7,647 nt of DNA, from positions 1 to 7,647 of the forward strand of contig JACWAO010000089.1 of assembly GCA_014874305.1 (NCBI GenBank), given 5' to 3'. The position numbers and the translations under genes were made by a program. Below, in pieces: positions 5,526 through 7,647 of this stretch (its first letter is position 1; the number at the start of each line of letters is the position of its first letter). The notes beneath the pieces are model-generated. The model had not been told where the DNA came from. It worked only from the letters and a program-made list of their open reading frames with translations, and made no database searches. This stretch comes from Candidatus Colwelliibacteriota bacterium. GTDB lineage: Bacteria > Patescibacteriota > Minisyncoccia > UBA6257 > Colwellbacteraceae.

Positions 5526-6506
5526 GTGAAGAGAGAGATCGGAGATAAAAACATAGATTCGGCTCTCCGGCCGTCGAGGTGGGAGGAGTATATCGGTCAG
5601 GAGAAGACAAAGGGGAACCTGCGGATGATTATCGAGGCCGCCAAGATGAGGGGGGAGGCGGTGGACCACCTTTTATTTTACGGACAGGCCGGCTTGGGCA
5701 AGACGACGCTTGCCGCTCTGGTCGCGAAAGAAACCTCGGCCCCACTGCGTATAATTACCGGCTCCTCGATAGAAAAAGCCGGAGACCTGGCCGCGCTTTT
5801 AAGCAGTCTCGAGGACGGGGAGGTTCTTTTTATAGACGAGGCGCACAGACTGAACCCCGCGGCCGAGGAGGTTTTATACCCGGCGATGGAAAGCAGAAAA
5901 CTGCATATAGTCATAGGAAAGGGAACCGGCGCGCACGCGGTTTCGATAGACCTTCCTCCGTTTACCCTGATAGCGGCAACGACTAGGTTTGATATGCTGT
6001 CTTCTCCATTGCGCTCCAGATTCGGCGCGATCTTTCATCTCGAGTTTTATACTCAAGGAGAGATAGCCGAGATTTTGAGGCGTTCGGCGAAACTTTTGAG
6101 CGTCAAGGCGGATGGAGAGGGGCTTGAGGTTCTTGCTAAGGCGTCGAGATTTACTCCCCGGACGGCTAATAGACTTTTGAAGCGCGCCAGGGATTATCTG
6201 GCGGTTAAAAATCTTAAGGTTATAGATAAGGAAACCGCGAGAGCGATACTGGGTATTATGGAAATAGACGATCTTGGGTTGGAGCCGGTAGAGAGAAAGA
6301 TTTTAGAGTTAATAGCGCTGAAATTTAAGAAGGGGCCGGTCGGGATAAGGACCATTACGGCGGCGAGCGGGGAGGAACAGGCGACGATAGAAGAGGTGTA
6401 TGAGCCGTACCTCATGAAGCTGGGTTTCATTAAAAGAACTCCAGCGGGAAGAGTCCTGGAGGAGGAGGCGGTAGAGCATTTAAGGCGTGAGCAATGGCGA
6501 GTTTGA
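5526..6506 (+). CDS. ruvB: Holliday junction branch migration ATPase RuvB
   Basis: AAA+ motor of the RuvAB complex: hexameric rings pump DNA through a RuvA-bound four-way junction and drive branch migration before RuvC cuts. The protein is 326 residues, near the usual ~335. Motifs in order: LRPSRWEEYIGQEK (14-27), Walker A GQAGLGKTT (53-61), Walker B LFIDEAHRLN (101-110), sensor 1 AATTR (150-154), arginine-finger segment SPLRSRFG (160-167), sensor 2 region TPRTANRLLKR (210-220), and the C-terminal winged helix PVGIRTITAASGEE...YEPYLMKLGFIKRTPAGR (271-309). Walker A reads GQAGLGKT where most RuvB have GPPGLGKT; the essential Gly-Lys-Thr is kept. The GTG start at 5526 is set by an in-frame TAA at 5514 and by the family N-terminus. 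It is first in an operon with tsaE. ruvA is not adjacent. Confidence 0.97.
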   Translation: MKREIGDKNIDSALRPSRWEEYIGQEKTKGNLRMIIEAAKMRGEAVDHLLFYGQAGLGKTTLAALVAKETSAPLRIITGSSIEKAGDLAALLSSLEDGEVLFIDEAHRLNPAAEEVLYPAMESRKLHIVIGKGTGAHAVSIDLPPFTLIAATTRFDMLSSPLRSRFGAIFHLEFYTQGEIAEILRRSAKLLSVKADGEGLEVLAKASRFTPRTANRLLKRARDYLAVKNLKVIDKETARAILGIMEIDDLGLEPVERKILELIALKFKKGPVGIRTITAASGEEQATIEEVYEPYLMKLGFIKRTPAGRVLEEEAVEHLRREQWRV

Positions 6507-6949
6507 GATTATCTAATCTTAGAGAGACTAAAAGAGCCGCGGAAAGCGCGGCTAAGGAGATCGCTTCTAGATCACGTAAAGGGGCGGCTGTTTTGGCTTT
6601 AAGAGGAGAGCTTGGTTCGGGCAAGACTACCTTCATAAAATTTCTGGCTCGCGATCTGGGCGTGAAAAGCAGGCTTTCCAGCCCGACCTTCCTTATCATG
6701 CGCGGATTTAATATAAACAACTCCAAACTTCCATATAAGCGCTTTTACCACATCGACGCTTATCGGCTGAAAAACTCCAAGGACTTGCTGGCGCTGGGGT
6801 TTAAAAACTTAATCAAGGATGAGAAGAATATTGTCGCCATCGAGTGGGCCGACAGGATAAAAGACGTTCTGCCCCAAAAACGCATAGACCTGGATTTTAA
6901 GCATGGAAAAACGGAGAATGAGAGAATTATAAAAATAACCAATAAATAA
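6494..6949 (+). CDS. tsaE: tRNA threonylcarbamoyladenosine biosynthesis ATPase TsaE
   Basis: P-loop ATPase that supports the TsaB-TsaD complex in forming t6A at position 37 of ANN-decoding tRNAs, in the cytoplasm. It has 151 residues, normal for the family. Walker A is GELGSGKTT (38-46, Lys44). SSPTF (62-66), YHIDAYRL (85-92) and IEWADRI (116-122) are the other hallmarks. The ATG overlaps the last 13 nt of ruvB in another frame, so translation is probably coupled. A partial AAGG (6482-6485) lies 8 nt upstream. The other t6A genes (tsaB, tsaC, tsaD) are not in the window. The family assignment is firm. Confidence 0.95.
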   Translation: MASLRLSNLRETKRAAESAAKEIASRSRKGAAVLALRGELGSGKTTFIKFLARDLGVKSRLSSPTFLIMRGFNINNSKLPYKRFYHIDAYRLKNSKDLLALGFKNLIKDEKNIVAIEWADRIKDVLPQKRIDLDFKHGKTENERIIKITNK

Positions 6950-6953
6950 GTTT

Positions 6954-7647
6954 ATGGCCGGAAAGAAAAAACTTTTACTAATAGACGCGAACTCCCTGAT
7001 CCACCGCGCGTACCACGCCCTCCCTCCGCTTACTTCCAAAGGAGGCAAACCGGCAGGGGCCCTTTACGGATTGTCCAGTATGCTCTTAAAGATTATTAAA
7101 GAGCGAAGACCCGAGTATATAGCCGCCGCCTTCGATCGGCCCGAGCCGACGAAAAGGGAGGAAGAGTACGCCGAGTACAAGGCGACCAGGCTACCGGCCG
7201 AGGAGTCTCTGGTCAGCCAGCTCATCGAGTCGAGAGAGCTGTTTAAAAAATTCGGAATCGTTTCTTTTGAAAGGCCCGGATACGAGGCGGATGATCTTGT
7301 GGCTTCTCTCGCGGAAAAGTTCAAGAATGACGGTCTAGACATTGTGATTTTTTCAGGAGACCAGGATCTTTTCCAGATGGTTGAGGATGGAAAAATAGTT
7401 GTCGAGACTCCGTTAAAAGGGATAAGCAGTTCCGTGGTTTATGACAGCGCCGGAGTGAAGGAAAAGTTCGGAGTGCCTCCGGACAAGGTCGCGGATTATA
7501 AAGGGCTGGTTGGCGACGTTTCCGATAACATTCCGGGAGTCCCTGGAGTAGGGCCTAAGACCGCGGCCGGGCTTATAGAAAAGTACGGCTCGGTTGAAAA
7601 TTTGGTTAAGGAGTTTAGGGAGATCGGGTTGAGTGAAGCGAAAGTCG
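6954..7647 (+). CDS. polA: DNA polymerase I, N-terminal 5'-3' exonuclease (flap nuclease) domain, 3' end outside window
   Basis: I translated 231 codons from ATG 6954 to the window edge. The visible part is the FEN-like 5' nuclease that removes RNA primers and flaps. Metal-binding carboxylates are all in place: Asp11 (LLLIDANSLIHRAYHAL), Asp61 (AAFDRP), Glu111/Asp113/Asp114 (YEADDLVASLA), Asp136/Asp138 (SGDQDLFQM), and Asp188/Asp191 in GDVSDNIPG. The helix-hairpin-helix segment PGVPGVGPKTA follows (194-204). The arch has TKREEEYAEYKATR (66-79), where TFRHE..Y..YK..R is usual. The ATG is 4 nt after the tsaE stop, without a clear Shine-Dalgarno, so it is the third gene of the operon. The window ends before any polymerase domain, so a stand-alone exonuclease cannot be excluded, although full-length polA is more common. 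Confidence 0.88.
   Translation, partial: MAGKKKLLLIDANSLIHRAYHALPPLTSKGGKPAGALYGLSSMLLKIIKERRPEYIAAAFDRPEPTKREEEYAEYKATRLPAEESLVSQLIESRELFKKFGIVSFERPGYEADDLVASLAEKFKNDGLDIVIFSGDQDLFQMVEDGKIVVETPLKGISSSVVYDSAGVKEKFGVPPDKVADYKGLVGDVSDNIPGVPGVGPKTAAGLIEKYGSVENLVKEFREIGLSEAKV

Overview
The window looks like chromosomal DNA from a small-genome bacterium, most probably a member of the Candidate Phyla Radiation (Patescibacteria, Parcubacteria-like). This is an inference. It rests on a shortened YebC, an N-terminally short pilus/secretion ATPase, little Shine-Dalgarno signal, and core genes packed into tiny transcription units. UGA serves as an ordinary stop (pilB/gspE-type gene, ruvB), so the UGA-to-glycine code of some CPR lineages is not in use. 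No phage, IS, CRISPR, rRNA or tRNA was recognised.

Left part, minus strand (1-3633): the gene order in transcription direction is yebC, ruvC, a gene for an extremely acidic 105-residue protein, then a class A penicillin-binding protein that runs off the left edge. yebC and ruvC are 5 nt apart and form an operon. The acidic gene has its own TTGACA/TATACT promoter and a strong intrinsic terminator. The T-run of that terminator forms the -35 box of the PBP promoter.

Centre, plus strand (3672-5015): a GspE/PilB-type assembly ATPase diverges from yebC across only 38 bp. Within those 38 bp I can place two interleaved, opposite promoters. Both put the -10 box 7-8 nt from the ATG, and the PBP promoter has the same geometry (6 nt). 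Leaderless mRNAs are therefore the simplest reading for three genes.

Intergenic region 5016-5525 (510 bp) is the most unusual part. It holds degenerate 14-nt tandem repeats, a ~147-nt AT-rich imperfect palindrome, a hairpin cluster sharing a CATAAG-C/T-CTG motif, and what looks like a free-standing minus-strand RNA gene. That candidate has TTGACA-17 nt-TACGAT, then about 140 nt whose two ends pair over 23 positions, then six U. I could not assign it to a known RNA family.

Right part, plus strand (5526-7647): ruvB (GTG start), tsaE (13-nt overlap) and polA (4 nt downstream, cut by the window edge) form one operon. It combines Holliday-junction branch migration, tRNA t6A synthesis and DNA repair/replication. 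With ruvC, the window holds two of the three RuvABC components; ruvA is not here.
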